Positions 6,040-6,952 of a stretch of 6,952 bases of DNA are shown in pieces. Every line of letters starts with the position of its first letter. The stretch's first letter is position 1. The DNA comes from Candidatus Methylomirabilis sp. (GTDB lineage: Bacteria; DYJV01). The notes beneath the pieces were generated by a model. The model made no database searches and was not told where the DNA came from. It saw nothing but the letters and a program-made list of their open reading frames with translations. The stretch is taken from assembly GCA_020722945.1 (NCBI GenBank), contig DYJV01000093.1, forward strand, positions 1-6,952, written 5' to 3'. Made by a program: the position numbers and the translations under genes.

Positions 6040-6938
6040 AAAGAGATTTTTTATCAATAGAGGACTTTTCAAGGGAGGAGATACTCAATATATTCAAACA
6101 AGCCAAATATTTTAAAGAGAACAAGTATCATTCGATATTCAACAATAAGATATTAGCAATGATATTTGAAAAAGCATCGACAAGGACAAGGGTCTCTTTT
6201 GAAGTTGCAGCGACTCATCTTGGGGGAAGTGCAATATTCCTTTCATCCAACGATTCACAACTTGGAAGGGGTGAAGATATAGTAGATACAGCAAGAGTTT
6301 TGAGTAGTTATGTTGATATGGTTGTGATACGGACATTTGAACAAGAGAAGATAGAGGCTTTTGCTAAATATTCATCAGTTCCTGTTATCAATGGACTGAC
6401 TGACCTAAGGCATCCATGCCAGATATTGACAGATATTTTTACCATAATTGAGACAATAGGTGATATTGAAGGTAAAACTGTATCATTTGTAGGTGATGGC
6501 AATAACATGATGAACTCTTGGATAACCGCCCTTCTAAAACTTGATTTTAAGCTTTACTGTGCATTTCCAAAAGGGTATGAACCTGATAGTCAAATAGTTG
6601 CAAAAGCTAAAAAAGATGGGATAGGTGAGCTTATACTTACAAATTCACCAGAAGAAGCGGTCATGGAAGCTGATGTTGTAAATACAGATGTATGGGCAAG
6701 CATGGGGCAGGAGATGGAGCAGAAGAAAAGAGAGAAAGCATTTCACTCATTTCAGATAAATGAATCTCTCCTATCGAAAGCCAAAAAAAATCCTTTTGTG
6801 CTTCACTGTTTACCTGCTCACAAAGGTGAAGAGATATCAGCTGCAATATTTGACAAAAACTCAAATTATATTTTTAGAGAAGCTGAAAATAGATTGCACG
6901 TTCAAAAAGCTATAATGGAGAAGTTGATTACTCCATAA
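6036..6938 (+). CDS. argF: Ornithine carbamoyltransferase
   Basis: ArgF joins carbamoyl phosphate to ornithine, giving citrulline, in the cytoplasm, normally as a trimer. The 300-residue protein has every family motif. 'STRTR' (48-52) and 'HPCQ' (126-129) bind carbamoyl phosphate. 'FVGDGNNMMNSW' (151-162) and 'DVWASMGQE' (218-226) bind ornithine, and 'HCLPAH' (257-262) carries the catalytic cysteine. 'DFLSIEDFS' at the N-terminus is the usual opening. The start is ATG 6036: AAAGGAG at 6024-6030 lies five bases upstream, whereas an in-frame ATG at 5997 would add 13 residues lying inside argD with no family support. The gene overlaps argD by four bases. Length and context indicate the anabolic form rather than the catabolic ArcB. 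Only 14 bases follow, with no terminator, so the transcript probably continues, perhaps into argG. Confidence 0.97.
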   Translation: MKRDFLSIEDFSREEILNIFKQAKYFKENKYHSIFNNKILAMIFEKASTRTRVSFEVAATHLGGSAIFLSSNDSQLGRGEDIVDTARVLSSYVDMVVIRTFEQEKIEAFAKYSSVPVINGLTDLRHPCQILTDIFTIIETIGDIEGKTVSFVGDGNNMMNSWITALLKLDFKLYCAFPKGYEPDSQIVAKAKKDGIGELILTNSPEEAVMEADVVNTDVWASMGQEMEQKKREKAFHSFQINESLLSKAKKNPFVLHCLPAHKGEEISAAIFDKNSNYIFREAENRLHVQKAIMEKLITP

Positions 6939-6952
6939 CAACTTACAAATAT

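Noticed and set aside
5790-6864. Several 65-72 codon minus-strand frames inside argD and argF
   Set aside because: They lie antisense within well-defined genes and show no family features; they are shadows of the coding strand.

Overview
The window is AT-rich (by eye roughly one third G+C). Its right three quarters is a tight, all-plus-strand biosynthetic operon: a DegT/DnrJ/EryC1/StrS (PglE-like) sugar aminotransferase, argH, a fibronectin type III lipoprotein, argD and argF. The lipobox protein implies a diderm bacterium. AT-richness, strong AAGGAG-type ribosome binding sites, four-base gene overlaps and arg genes clustered around a lipoprotein gene would fit a Deferribacterota- or Desulfobacterota-like organism. 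That placement is an inference from style, not from a diagnostic marker.

Layout. 1-56: last 17 codons of a gene resembling the C-terminus of adenine-specific DNA methylases or type IIG restriction enzymes. 124-665: a small toxin-antitoxin-like pair, with the RelE/HigB (Gp49-like) toxin frame broken by an in-frame TAA and followed by an ATGA-overlapping 64-residue partner. 666-1343: about 680 bases with no confident gene, holding a doubtful minus-strand reading frame (797-1036) and a striking degenerate repeat (1036-1239). The repeat is made of 10-mers ATTAGCGKTT and ATTCGCGKTT that strictly alternate, in three arrays divided by two related 30-base spacers. 1344-6938: the operon. 6939-6952: 14 bases with no terminator visible; the operon probably continues.

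Function. ArgD makes N-acetylornithine from N-acetylglutamate semialdehyde, ArgF carbamoylates ornithine to citrulline, and ArgH splits argininosuccinate into arginine and fumarate. ArgG, which acts between ArgF and ArgH, is not in the window and is a natural candidate for the next gene. The first gene belongs to nucleotide-sugar (bacillosamine-type) chemistry and the third encodes a surface lipoprotein, so the operon mixes arginine synthesis with two envelope-related functions. All junctions within it are overlapping or nearly so, which points to co-transcription and translational coupling.

Novelty. I see no convincing new multi-gene system. The points most worth a second look are the phased 10-bp repeat, the broken toxin with an intact antitoxin-like partner lacking an obvious HTH, the glycan aminotransferase fused by overlap to argH, and the cysteine-bearing Fn3 lipoprotein inside an arginine operon.
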